From assembly GCA_902492455.1 (NCBI GenBank), contig CABULH010000003.1, positions 124,001 to 188,000 on the forward strand: a stretch of DNA of 64,000 bases. The letters are read 5' to 3'. Each line of letters opens with the position of its first letter. Position 1 is the stretch's first letter. Below are positions 57,257 to 64,000 of this stretch, in pieces. The notes beneath the pieces were generated by a model. The model saw only the letters and a list, made by a program, of their open reading frames with translations. It ran no database searches and was not told the DNA's origin. This DNA is from an uncultured Oscillospiraceae bacterium (GTDB lineage: Bacteria > Bacillota > Clostridia > Oscillospirales > Acutalibacteraceae). Both the position numbers and the translations under genes were made by a program.

Positions 57257-58672
57257 TCATTGGCTGTGTTCTAATCCCGACGCAGTAACTCCTTTCAACA
57301 GTTCAGAAAGAGTGGAGGCCAGTTCCGGATGCTCCTGAAGCTGTCTCACCAGTACCGCAAGGTCCAGAGCTGGCGCCGGCGTCTGTTCCTTCTGAATGGA
57401 CGCCTCTGTTTTCCGCATATCAGGATTGGCGTAGAACGCCATCTCAAACTTTTGCGCATTGATTTTTCTATCCTCATCCAGGATGTGCGCATAGACTTCT
57501 GTCACCATATCTGGCTGTGCATGTCCAGTGTCGCCCTGCGTGGCTTTCACATCACCATGATTCAACTTCAGCTTATATGTTGTGCTGGAATGTCGAAGCG
57601 AATGGAACACCACATTCGGCAAGTCTGCCTTCTTTTTCAAGCGGTCAAACGCATTGCCTATAATGCGATCCTCGCAGGGCCGTCCTGTCTCCTGCGCCAA
57701 GACGAGGTTGTAGTCGATATAATCCTCTCCCATGAATTCCTTTAGAGTATCCTGCTTGGTCTTCCACTCGCGCAGAATCAATGCAAGCGTTTTAGGTATC
57801 CATACCTTTCTCACGCTGGACTCGGTTTTGGGTTTTTTGAGAACCAGTCTTGTACTTGATTTCCCACCCATCAATCTTGGAAAAACAAAAAGGATATCGC
57901 CTTGTCCAACTGCATCGATTGCTTTTTGCTCCACGCGAGCCAATTCCTTCTCAACCCGTAGGTGTGCGTCATCGTTTGCAAGGGCATGGTCAGATATGTC
58001 AACACAATCCCATGTCAGGCCGGTAATCTCACCCAGACGCAGTGAACAGGCAAAAGCAAGATTTAGAGCAACATACAGTTTCCCATCATCGCACTCATCC
58101 AACGCCTTACGGATGGTAACTGCATCCCAGATTGCTCGTGTCTTCTTTTCCCTTTTGGGAAGGATTGCACCATCAAACGGATTTTTACCAACCATTCCCC
58201 ATCGCACTGCCTGCTTAAAGGCTGTGCGCATAAGCTTCACGATCTTCTCAATCGTACAAGGTGTGATATAATCCGTTTTCGCGTGACGGTATGGTGTGCT
58301 CACCGGCTTTGTTTTTTGAAGCTGATGGATAAACCAGTCCACAATCCGCGTGTTGACCTCCTGTACCAGATGATCCGCCAAGAGTGGATTGATGTAGTTT
58401 TCTATGAGGGCTGTATTTGATGCATATACCGATAGCCCCCAACGCTTTGTTCCATACATCTCGACGAAGTCATTTAGAAATTCGCCCACTTTAACGCGGG
58501 CTGGAGGGATGAACGTTCCTGTGTCCAACTCATGTTCAATCTCATTTTTCCTTCGCTGAGCCTCTTTCTTTGAGCTGACAGGTGGCTCCCATTTTTGCTG
58601 TTGCTCACCATTTTCATCGGTGTAGTAATAGACTACAGAATACTTTTTTCCGCGTTTTACAATTGTTGCCAT
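57257..58672 (-). CDS. int: Tyrosine site-specific integrase
   Basis: A 471-residue integrase with an N-terminal arm-type DNA-binding region (MATIVKRGKKYSVVYYYTDE), a core-binding SAM-like domain (about 60-170) and a catalytic domain. The catalytic residues are Arg212 (ACSLRLGEITGLTW), His357 and Arg360 (HSLRHSS), His384 (TGHAQPDM) and the nucleophile Tyr394 (VTEVYAHIL). All are present, so it should be active. Its length and layout match Tn916/ICE-type integrases. It ends about 170 bases from the tRNA-Arg 3' end, the expected attachment site. The excisionase gene is next upstream. Confidence 0.96.
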   Translation of the reverse strand: MATIVKRGKKYSVVYYYTDENGEQQQKWEPPVSSKKEAQRRKNEIEHELDTGTFIPPARVKVGEFLNDFVEMYGTKRWGLSVYASNTALIENYINPLLADHLVQEVNTRIVDWFIHQLQKTKPVSTPYRHAKTDYITPCTIEKIVKLMRTAFKQAVRWGMVGKNPFDGAILPKREKKTRAIWDAVTIRKALDECDDGKLYVALNLAFACSLRLGEITGLTWDCVDISDHALANDDAHLRVEKELARVEQKAIDAVGQGDILFVFPRLMGGKSSTRLVLKKPKTESSVRKVWIPKTLALILREWKTKQDTLKEFMGEDYIDYNLVLAQETGRPCEDRIIGNAFDRLKKKADLPNVVFHSLRHSSTTYKLKLNHGDVKATQGDTGHAQPDMVTEVYAHILDEDRKINAQKFEMAFYANPDMRKTEASIQKEQTPAPALDLAVLVRQLQEHPELASTLSELLKGVTASGLEHSQ

Positions 58673-58693
58673 TATTGACTCTCCTCCACATGA

Positions 58694-58888
58694 TTAGATT
58701 TCTCGGCTGTCCAACCATGCGTCGAAGGATGATTTTGAGATACGGATGGTCGCACCAATGCGCACACTCTTGAATTCATCCTTCTTGACCAGTTCGTATG
58801 CGGCAGAGCGGCTGATTCCTAAGATTTCAGATATTTCTTCCACCGTATATACTCTTTTTGCAGCATTACCATCCTGCAAGTTGCTCAT
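58694..58888 (-). CDS. xis: Excisionase / MerR-like helix-turn-helix protein
   Basis: A 64-residue protein consisting of a single helix-turn-helix of the excisionase type (VYTVEEISEILGISRSAAYE, then VKKDEFKSVRIGATIRISKS, typical of DNA-binding excisionases). The ATG at 58888 follows AAAGGAGG. It lies 21 bases before int, the standard xis-int order. It should bend DNA for excision of the element. Confidence 0.88.
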   Translation of the reverse strand: MSNLQDGNAAKRVYTVEEISEILGISRSAAYELVKKDEFKSVRIGATIRISKSSFDAWLDSREI

Positions 58889-59333
58889 TTTGCGCCTCCT
58901 TTCAAGAGCGGCTTGCAGGGTCATATATATTACACCAACAAGCCGTCTGGATTACAACAGTGATTCTAATACAAATGCTCCGCCCGGCGCCTGTGGCTGG
59001 CAGGTCCATAGAAATCTATCTCCCCGCATTCTGATGCCGGGCCGGCCAATGCTGTGAGGCGTTCAAGCCGGAAGTACCATTGTTGCCCCGCCGGATCGTC
59101 GCGTTATGCGGGAGCCGTCCGCATATCAGTGCTCATGATTTGCTCGCCAAGCAAATGGATAGCCGCTCCTCGGTCAGGGGATGTGCCAGGTTTCGCTATG
59201 CGGTTGTCAAAGAGCCGGAAGGGGGATGCCTTCATAAGGTAAGAACAACGGTATTTCGCCAGATCTCATGTGTGAGGCAAAACTTTTTCAAAAAACCGCC
59301 CCGGACAAAGTCCGAGGCGGCTCTTAACTGGGT
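58889..59333. other. Element region without recognised gene
   Basis: About 445 bases between xis and the HTH gene. Short frames have no convincing start. It contains the terminator at 59290-59320 and a direct GCCGG pattern. A regulatory or transfer-origin role is possible but nothing specific is seen. Confidence 0.4.
59290..59320 (-). terminator. Terminator of the ORF7/ORF8-like operon
   Basis: On the minus strand CCGCCTCGGAC pairs with GTCCGGGGCGG around TTT (one mismatch), followed by TTTTTTGAAAAAG. Confidence 0.8.
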
Positions 59334-59525
59334 TCAGATGATGAACTTGCCTATGTTCAGGGCAATGTGGATGAGGATGTACTGCCGACAATCTTCATCC
59401 AGCCTGCCATCAATGATGCTGTTCCGATTGACAAGCGGCATGTAGAGCCGCAATATCAGCTCCAGCGCGTCATGGTCTCCGGCAACAGCGCCTCGGACAA
59501 GTTCACGAAATTCATTCGCAGTCAT
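59334..59525 (-). CDS. Tn916 ORF8-like helix-turn-helix protein
   Basis: A 63-residue protein with the Tn916 ORF8/HTH_16 pattern: MTANEFRELVRGAVAGDHDA, then LELILRLYMPLVNRNSIIDG and DEDCRQYILIHIALNIG. In Tn916-family elements this small protein and its sigma-like partner (ORF7) control transfer gene expression. Its ATG overlaps the stop of the sigma-like gene (ATGA). The composition differs from the chromosomal genes, as expected for the mobile element. Confidence 0.82.
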   Translation of the reverse strand: MTANEFRELVRGAVAGDHDALELILRLYMPLVNRNSIIDGRLDEDCRQYILIHIALNIGKFII

Positions 59526-59926
59526 GCATTGTCACCCCCTTCTTCAAGAAGCTGCCGAAGCCGCTTAATCGCCAGAGAACGCTGGTTGTAGACATGCGCC
59601 ACGGAGCAGTTCATTTTCCTGGCAATTTCCGATGGTGTGAGTTCCTCCACAAACAGCATAATCAGGATGCGCTGCCGCATGAGGGGAAGGCTGCTGAAGG
59701 CCGTTGCGATACGCTCCTCTGCAAAATCAAAATCGTTTGCGCTTGCAACTGGGAAGGCAGCATCGACAGCAAACAGTTCCTCCGGCAGTTCGTCTATCGG
59801 CAAGGTATCCGGCTGACGGCGCAGTTTTGCCAGGTAGTTGAGCCTTGCACGTTTTACCATGACCTCCATAAACCGAGTAAACCGGCCGCGCAGCTCGTCT
59901 CGTTCGTATTTTTCGGGATATTTCAT
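59522..59926 (-). CDS. Tn916 ORF7-like sigma factor
   Basis: A 134-residue sigma-70-like protein. An N-terminal region 2-like part (ELRGRFTRFMEVMVKRARLN) is followed by a region 4 helix-turn-helix (SSLPLMRQRILIMLFVEELT, then PSEIARKMNCSVAHVYNQRS). This is the architecture of Tn916 ORF7 and related conjugative-element sigma factors. AGGAGG lies just before the ATG, and two alternative hairpins and a four-codon leader peptide precede it, suggesting regulated expression. Confidence 0.85.
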   Translation of the reverse strand: MKYPEKYERDELRGRFTRFMEVMVKRARLNYLAKLRRQPDTLPIDELPEELFAVDAAFPVASANDFDFAEERIATAFSSLPLMRQRILIMLFVEELTPSEIARKMNCSVAHVYNQRSLAIKRLRQLLEEGGDNA

Positions 59927-60024
59927 CTTTCATGCCTCCTGGACATGCCATCCCAGCAGCCTGGGAGGCATGCCAGAATGGCATGCGTTCTTATAATTCG
60001 GGTTGTTGAAGTGAGTTAACGCAC

Positions 60025-60039
60025 TTAACGGATGTACAT
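60025..60039 (-). CDS. Four-codon leader peptide (MYIR)
   Basis: On the minus strand the strong ribosome-binding site AAGGAGGTGAG is followed by ATG TAC ATC CGT TAA. Minimal peptides of this type in mobile elements often work by ribosome stalling or translational coupling. It lies between an upstream terminator and the hairpins preceding the sigma-like gene. Expression is inferred only. Confidence 0.5.
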   Translation of the reverse strand: MYIR

Positions 60040-60070
60040 GGGACTCACCTCCTTCCCGCAGGTACGAAAA

Positions 60071-60102
60071 AAGGCCGCACTGCGCATAGACGCAATACGG
60101 CC
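60071..60102 (-). terminator. Terminator/attenuator upstream of the leader peptide
   Basis: AGGCCG-TAT-TGCG/CGCA-GTG-CGGCCT stem on the minus strand with a TTTTTT tail. It would stop or attenuate transcription from the XRE gene before the sigma-like gene. Confidence 0.75.
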
Positions 60103-60134
60103 TCAAAGGAGACGCCCGGTAATGTATATATGAA

Positions 60135-60166
60135 AATGCAACTACCAGATGATAGGTAGTTGCATT
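60135..60166. repeat. 12 bp inverted repeat
   Basis: A perfect stem AATGCAACTACC with its complement around AGATGATA. On the minus strand it is followed by TTTTCAT. It lies between the XRE gene and the attenuator; it could be a second terminator or a binding site. Confidence 0.6.
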
Positions 60167-60327
60167 GAATCGTTCGTATTCGCTTTTTTTGAGCGGAAGC
60201 CCTCAAAGGTTATTTTGAAAACTGATCTTCCGTTAGGGGGATACCCCGATATGGTTGTTTCTCATCAGGTACGCTCCTCTCTTTATCCGGCTTTATGCGC
60301 CTCCTTTTGGGAGTATAGATACATAGC

Positions 60328-60663
60328 TCAACCCTTGACCTTTTCGATAATTTCCATCAAATCCTGCAGCATTTCACAGGCGATCATTTTTGCTGCCACA
60401 GGCAGTTCCTGAATGCGTTTTTCGATATCCCGCAGAAAGACGATCTCCGGGCAGTCCAATGAATCCAGAAGCAGTTGATCGACTGTAACATGCAGGGCGT
60501 TTGCTATGCCGACGACCATCTCCAAACTGGGGATTCCTCTGGCATGCTCAATCTGACCAATATGGCTGCTCGAACAGTCAACCTTTTCCGCCAGATCTTC
60601 CTGCCGCATCCCCATCTGAAGCCTGTATTTTCGGACATTCCTGCCGAGTGATTCGTAGTCCAT
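60328..60663 (-). CDS. XRE-family regulator of the element
   Basis: A 111-residue repressor-like protein with an HTH_3 domain (GRNVRKYRLQMGMRQEDLAE, then KVDCSSSHIGQIEHARGIPS and VVGIANALHVTVDQLL). The C-terminal 40 residues form a helical dimerisation part. The ATG at 60663 follows GAGGTGA. It probably maintains the integrated state of the element or controls the sigma-like gene downstream. Confidence 0.87.
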   Translation of the reverse strand: MDYESLGRNVRKYRLQMGMRQEDLAEKVDCSSSHIGQIEHARGIPSLEMVVGIANALHVTVDQLLLDSLDCPEIVFLRDIEKRIQELPVAAKMIACEMLQDLMEIIEKVKG

Positions 60664-60833
60664 AGCCTTTTTCACCTCACATCATAATTTTAGTGGAACT
60701 CATGGTGCGAATGAAGAAGCCATAATTCTGATGCTCGCACTATAAGTTTGATTTAACAAATTAGAGACGGCAAAGGCTATAATCAATGGGATTATCAAAG
60801 TATCAAACGCCCTATGCGCAGATAAAGATCCTA
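60664..60833. other. Spacer with possible regulator operator
   Basis: About 170 bases between the XRE gene and parR. A GTGCGA...TCGCAC interrupted dyad (about 60705-60745) could be an operator. No coding frame is seen. Confidence 0.4.
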
Positions 60834-61196
60834 TCAATTAAAGAGATCAAGATTTCCCAGCATTTGTGCGATGTCATCTTCCAGCGTTTCGGGGAGTGCA
60901 TCTGATGCAGGGGCATTGTTTCCTGTTGCTATACTGATATGGGCTATCTGTTCCTTCACGATACCGAGTATCAAGCTTTCCAGTTTTTCTCGCCGCATTG
61001 CGTTTTCCTCATTGATGCGGATGGTCAGTGCGGGCGTACACAGCTCAGGGTGCGTCTCCAGATATGCATCGAGCGCCGCCACGACGACGGCGCTCTTTTT
61101 GTTGCCCAGCTTCTCCAAAAGCTCACCGGCGCGAACCTGAGATTCTGTTTCAGCGCCGAATTGTAAAGAAAACCGGTATCTGCCATCCCTTTTCAT
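60834..61196 (-). CDS. parR: ParR-like centromere-binding partner
   Basis: A 120-residue protein with an N-terminal ribbon-helix-helix-like region (RYRFSLQFGAETESQVRAGE, then LLEKLGNKKSAVVVAALDAYL) and an acidic C-terminal tail. This is the layout of ParR/StbB proteins that bind a centromere and cap ParM filaments. It starts 29 bases after the actin-like gene, the canonical parM-parR order. AAAGGAGTGAG precedes the ATG. Sequence identity to known ParR is not claimed. Confidence 0.7.
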   Translation of the reverse strand: MKRDGRYRFSLQFGAETESQVRAGELLEKLGNKKSAVVVAALDAYLETHPELCTPALTIRINEENAMRREKLESLILGIVKEQIAHISIATGNNAPASDALPETLEDDIAQMLGNLDLFN

Positions 61197-61225
61197 AGAT
61201 GCTCACTCCTTTCGGCGTTTTACGC

Positions 61226-62137
61226 TTAGCACGAGCCAAGCTGCCGGGACGCAAGCATGGCATATCCTATAGCATTTGCCTTCGGGTCATCCACATAGGA
61301 CGCCTGCGTGACAAGCGACGTCTGCTCAATCAGAGAGCGAAAGAGGATGCTGCCGCCTCCAATGAAAATGGCCGGATTGGTTCTCAGATCGACCTGAAGT
61401 TCACGTAGTTTGTCGAGAATATCCTTTGCATGCAGCTGTGCGGCATCGCGGATTGTTTTCTTAACGTCTTCCGGAAGAATTACCTCCTGACCGAGCAGCA
61501 CTGCGCTGATGTGTTCGTCCTCGATTTTCATATCGTACCGGGCGCTGATTTTGCCAATGATTTCATTATTCATGGTAATGACGCCGCTTTCCAGGCTGCG
61601 GCAAAACTGCAGATCAGGTTTGCCGTTGCGCAGCAGAAGAACATCCGTTGTGAATCCACCGATATCCACGATAAAGACCCGTAGTGTTTTGAGTAGCTGG
61701 CCGCTCTGTGGAATCACTGCGGCATAGGCCTGCGGATAGACGAAGACATTGCGGATGACGATGCTCATGGGCTTTTCATTGTAGACAAAATTGATTGTAC
61801 CAAAGCGCCGGAAGTACTGGGCGAACTTTTCTCGAAGCATGCCGAAATGTTCCGGCGGCAGACCGACGGCCAGGTCAACCTGCTCAAAGGCCGCAGAACT
61901 GCCCACTGCAGCAAGTTCCTTGGCAATGGCAAAGAGCGACAAAATGAAGTAGCGCTCGTCTTTTGTTTTGTCCCGCATATAGGGCAGACGCTTGCCGGAC
62001 AGCGTCCAGTATTTTCCTTCATATTCCAGCACCTCATCCGCCAGCGGCGGCTTTACCGCATGTTCGGACAGCCCGGAGATGAAAGAAAAGCGGGGCGTTT
62101 TTACTGCGTAATTTCCGTGATCAATTGCGATTAGCAT
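61226..62137 (-). CDS. parM: ParM/StbA-like actin ATPase
   Basis: A 303-residue actin-like ATPase. IDHGNYAVKT (4-13) is the first phosphate loop, VDIGGFTTDVLLLRNG the second, and NPAIFIGGGSILFR the adenosine loop. This order defines the ASKHA actin fold of plasmid-segregating ParM proteins. It would polymerise to push copies of the element apart, which implies a replicative circular stage. The ATG at 62137 follows GGAGG. A ParR-like partner follows. Confidence 0.88.
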   Translation of the reverse strand: MLIAIDHGNYAVKTPRFSFISGLSEHAVKPPLADEVLEYEGKYWTLSGKRLPYMRDKTKDERYFILSLFAIAKELAAVGSSAAFEQVDLAVGLPPEHFGMLREKFAQYFRRFGTINFVYNEKPMSIVIRNVFVYPQAYAAVIPQSGQLLKTLRVFIVDIGGFTTDVLLLRNGKPDLQFCRSLESGVITMNNEIIGKISARYDMKIEDEHISAVLLGQEVILPEDVKKTIRDAAQLHAKDILDKLRELQVDLRTNPAIFIGGGSILFRSLIEQTSLVTQASYVDDPKANAIGYAMLASRQLGSC

Positions 62138-62229
62138 GGTGATTACCTCCATTTTTCATTTGCTATATTACACGGTCAAGAAAACGCATTTACAACGAGA
62201 ATGAGCATTTCCTCTGCAAATACGCAAAA

Positions 62230-62257
62230 GAAAAAAGGCGGGAAAGATAACCCGCCC
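62230..62257 (-). terminator. Terminator between primase-like gene and parM
   Basis: On the minus strand GGCGGG pairs with CCCGCC around an 8-base loop and runs into TTTTTTC. It lies after the primase-like gene. Confidence 0.7.
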
Positions 62258-62267
62258 TTCTCCGAAA

Positions 62268-63323
62268 CTATGACGATATGCTCTGAACACAATACTTCCA
62301 GACATAATCGTCAAGTCCATTGTATGTGGGATCCCAGATATAGGTCCCATACTGAAACCCGATTTCGGTCAACAGCCGCACAAGATTATCGTAGCCGTTC
62401 TGAACATGCGGATTCGTAAGAAAATCCATATCGAAAGCCGTCATGATTTTTGTCACGCCGCGCTCTCTGATATTATTCAGTACAGACTCCAGCTGCGACA
62501 GCGAGTTGACCCCTGCCACTGCAATAACGGTTTGTCCTGTAAGAAAATGCACGATGTCCGCTTTCATTGGGCCTTCGATCAGAATTACTGTGGGACGCAT
62601 CGAGCCAGCGATATGCACCCAGCCTTCCGCTTTACAGCCATCGGGTTTTCCAATGCTGGATACCCAGCGGAATTTACGCCGGGAAACATTGTCTCTCCTG
62701 ATCTGCAGTCCTTGAATTCTGCCTTCTGCATCCCGTACCGGGATTAAAATACCCCGGCTCTCGCTGATAAAAGTCCAGCGCCCATCCTTTCGATAGAAAC
62801 CCGGGACGCCTGATAGATACAGTCCATCCGACAGAAGCTGCTTGGCGATGGCGGCCATGCCCACGACAGGCGTGGTTCTATAGCCCAGCCGCTGGATTTC
62901 TTCCGGTGACAAGCCACGATTCAGCAGGTTCTGCTGATGATCTGACGCCAGAGAGAGCTTGGCCAGCAGCGCCGTATAAGTTGCATGCCGGGATTCGATA
63001 TCCGTAGGCGGGCACTCTGGTATCACTTCGATCTTGGGTGCCCTCGGCTTTGGAATCTCTCCACGTACATCCAGCCGGGCAATCAAGGCATCACGCACAT
63101 CATCACGGGGGATTCCGGTGTAATGGGAATACAGGTCAAACACACCGCCGGAAAAGCCGCAGCGCGGGCAGCGGAACACATCTTTTTGTAAGCTGATGTT
63201 CAGATGTTTTTTACGTGGATTGTCATCGCAGCACGGGCAAGGGATGTTATAGCTGCTCCGTCCGGACGGCGGATACGGCAAACCAAGCAGCGAGATGATA
63301 TCGGTCATATGAAACAGCTCCAT
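62268..63323 (-). CDS. CHC2 zinc-finger primase/DUF3854-type protein
   Basis: A 351-residue protein. The N-terminal CHC2-type zinc finger is visible: CPCCDDNPRKKHLNIS and VFRCPRCGFSGGVFDLYSHY (ligands around Cys29, Cys32, Cys52 and Cys55). The rest has a Toprim-like or DUF3854 region (GILIPVRDAEGRIQGLQIRR, then VILIEGPMKADIVHFLTGQT and ITAFDMDFLTNP-like segment) found in element-borne primase-like proteins. It probably makes primers for replication of the excised element. AAAGGAGG lies before the ATG. Confidence 0.82.
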   Translation of the reverse strand: MELFHMTDIISLLGLPYPPSGRSSYNIPCPCCDDNPRKKHLNISLQKDVFRCPRCGFSGGVFDLYSHYTGIPRDDVRDALIARLDVRGEIPKPRAPKIEVIPECPPTDIESRHATYTALLAKLSLASDHQQNLLNRGLSPEEIQRLGYRTTPVVGMAAIAKQLLSDGLYLSGVPGFYRKDGRWTFISESRGILIPVRDAEGRIQGLQIRRDNVSRRKFRWVSSIGKPDGCKAEGWVHIAGSMRPTVILIEGPMKADIVHFLTGQTVIAVAGVNSLSQLESVLNNIRERGVTKIMTAFDMDFLTNPHVQNGYDNLVRLLTEIGFQYGTYIWDPTYNGLDDYVWKYCVQSISS

Positions 63324-63337
63324 GCAGCCTCCTTTCC

Positions 63338-63359
63338 GGGGGACGGATGCCCGTCCCCC
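63338..63359. repeat. 9 bp hairpin upstream of the primase-like gene
   Basis: GGGGGACGG and CCGTCCCCC around ATGC, directly before the AAAGGAGG site of the primase-like gene. It may affect translation or terminate transcription from the upstream gene weakly. Confidence 0.5.
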
Positions 63360-63374
63360 TTATTGATGTGCCAC

Positions 63375-63959
63375 TCAAGCGGTGGCCTGCTGCACGGCGT
63401 ACTCGCAGATCATCTTGGCCGCTGCAGATATCTCCTCGCCGCCGGTAAATTTGGTTGCGATCCAGTTCAGCGCATTTGGGTCAAGTGTCAGCAAATCGCC
63501 CAATGTCTTCCCGCTGAACTTTTTGATTGGACAAGGTGTTTTCATGGCCTGCTCCAGTTTTTCCTCTGGGGAGAGCTCTGCGGTTTCATAGTCCGTTTCT
63601 ACGGGTATGTCTCCTACAGCTTCCTCAGCCCCTTGTACTGCAGGTGTTTCTGTGGCAGATAGCTCATCCGGCGCTGCATCCTCAAAACTGTCGCCGGCGG
63701 CGCTGAACTGCAGACCAAAGCCAGCATTTCGCAAGGCGATGCCCACAGCGGCTGTCTGCGCCCACTCACGCGGGGATACGGACGGCTTGGATGCGTCCGG
63801 CCCTCTGGATGCGGTTGCCTCCGCTAAAAAACACTCCGGTGCATCCTTGTAACTGGGGTACACCCGGGCGGATGCAACAAAGCAGTCTTTGCCGGGAGAC
63901 ACCTGTATGGCAATCCGGCCTTCCGGATATTTCAGTCTGAACCAGGCCATCTGTGCCAT
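63375..63959 (-). CDS. Possible ssDNA-annealing-type protein of the element
   Basis: A 194-residue protein. The first 90 residues (VYPSYKDAPECFLAEATASR, then SPREWAQTAAVGIALRNAGF) resemble the A-E-A-x-A-S-R...W-A-x-T-x-A-I-G-x-A-L-R-x-A-G-F pattern of phage and element Rad52/22-like annealing proteins. The remainder is acidic and low-complexity (QFSAAGDSFEDAAPDELSAT), with a helical C-terminus. The assignment is by pattern only. The upstream region contains a GAGACGC/GCGTCTC hairpin (about 63964-63981). It is upstream of the primase-like gene in the same direction. Confidence 0.6.
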   Translation of the reverse strand: MAQMAWFRLKYPEGRIAIQVSPGKDCFVASARVYPSYKDAPECFLAEATASRGPDASKPSVSPREWAQTAAVGIALRNAGFGLQFSAAGDSFEDAAPDELSATETPAVQGAEEAVGDIPVETDYETAELSPEEKLEQAMKTPCPIKKFSGKTLGDLLTLDPNALNWIATKFTGGEEISAAAKMICEYAVQQATA

Positions 63960-63963
63960 GACC

Positions 63964-63981
63964 GGGAGACGCTTGCGCGTC
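63964..63981. repeat. 7 bp hairpin at the right edge
   Basis: GAGACGC and GCGTCTC around TTGC/GCAA, between the annealing-type gene and whatever lies beyond the window. It probably belongs to the leader or to an upstream terminator. Confidence 0.5.
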
Positions 63982-64000
63982 TCTCCGGTATTCAGATCTG

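Noticed and set aside
59054..59242. Small plus-strand frames in the mobile element
   Set aside because: No ribosome-binding site, Arg/Ser-rich sequence and no known family.
1..64000. Insertion sequences or transposases
   Set aside because: No transposase-like protein or terminal inverted repeat pair was recognised apart from the integrase element at the right.

Overview
This 64 kb window reads as the chromosome of a GC-rich, low-peptide-complexity anaerobic Firmicute, most likely a gut-type member of the Clostridia (Oscillospiraceae/Ruminococcaceae-like). This is inferred from gene families, not from a database match. The supporting features are a class III fructose-1,6-bisphosphatase, SAM-I and FMN riboswitches, an ECF-type riboflavin transporter subunit, ribosomal protein L27 with a cleavable N-terminus beside its protease Prp, type II pantothenate kinase, a ferredoxin-dependent indolepyruvate oxidoreductase, a PadR/HAAS/DUF4097 operon, and a Tn916-like regulatory pair on an integrated element. 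Most genes lie on the minus strand.

Left part (1-16 kb): the 5' part of fbp; metK under a SAM-I riboswitch; the divergent ribU under an FMN riboswitch; an AT-rich winged-helix regulator; a heterodimeric ABC exporter with one degenerate ATP site; dusB; a two-subunit chromate-type transporter; an SDR enzyme and a small P-loop kinase on the plus strand; a GNAT-cysK-yjbR-FakA-like operon; and coaW. Centre-left (16-31 kb): rplU-prp-rpmA; a lower-GC island made of EcsC-like, two DUF4230 proteins and a divergent XRE regulator with paired dyad operators; yebC; a GNAT-DUF3795-mutM operon; purB; mscS; a two-component system; a FlK-like thioesterase; a small lipoprotein; a deaminase and a Gfo/Idh/MocA oxidoreductase.

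Centre (31-46 kb): an aromatic 2-oxoacid catabolism cluster (paaK-iorA-iorB-paaK plus an ACT-domain protein, next to an SSS symporter); three tandem plus-strand membrane proteins; a four-gene ABC-2 transporter operon downstream of a secreted 170-residue protein; then mnmE and a carbon-nitrogen hydrolase. Between 46.7 and 50.2 kb, an array of 90 bp direct repeats precedes a PadR-HAAS-DUF4097 operon whose three non-PadR proteins combine the same modules in three ways. An ECF sigma/anti-sigma pair follows.

Right part (52.9-64 kb): parA-parB with three parS-type sites (two perfect, one with a single change) places the window near the chromosome origin. A DUF3048 lipoprotein and a HEPN/degenerate-nucleotidyltransferase pair follow. 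At 56.9-57.1 kb there is a 5' half of a tRNA-Arg next to an intact tRNA-Arg(CCT). Immediately beyond it begins an integrated mobile element that runs off the right edge. It carries a tyrosine integrase, an excisionase, a Tn916 ORF7/ORF8-like sigma/HTH pair with a four-codon leader peptide and nested hairpins, an XRE regulator, a ParM/ParR-type partition pair, a CHC2 primase-like protein and a probable ssDNA-annealing-type protein.

The best candidates for something undescribed are the modular HAAS/beta-helix operon with its repeat array, the secreted protein plus ABC-2 operon, the DUF4230/EcsC island, the HEPN/dead-NTase pair beside parS, and the leader-peptide/hairpin arrangement in the mobile element.
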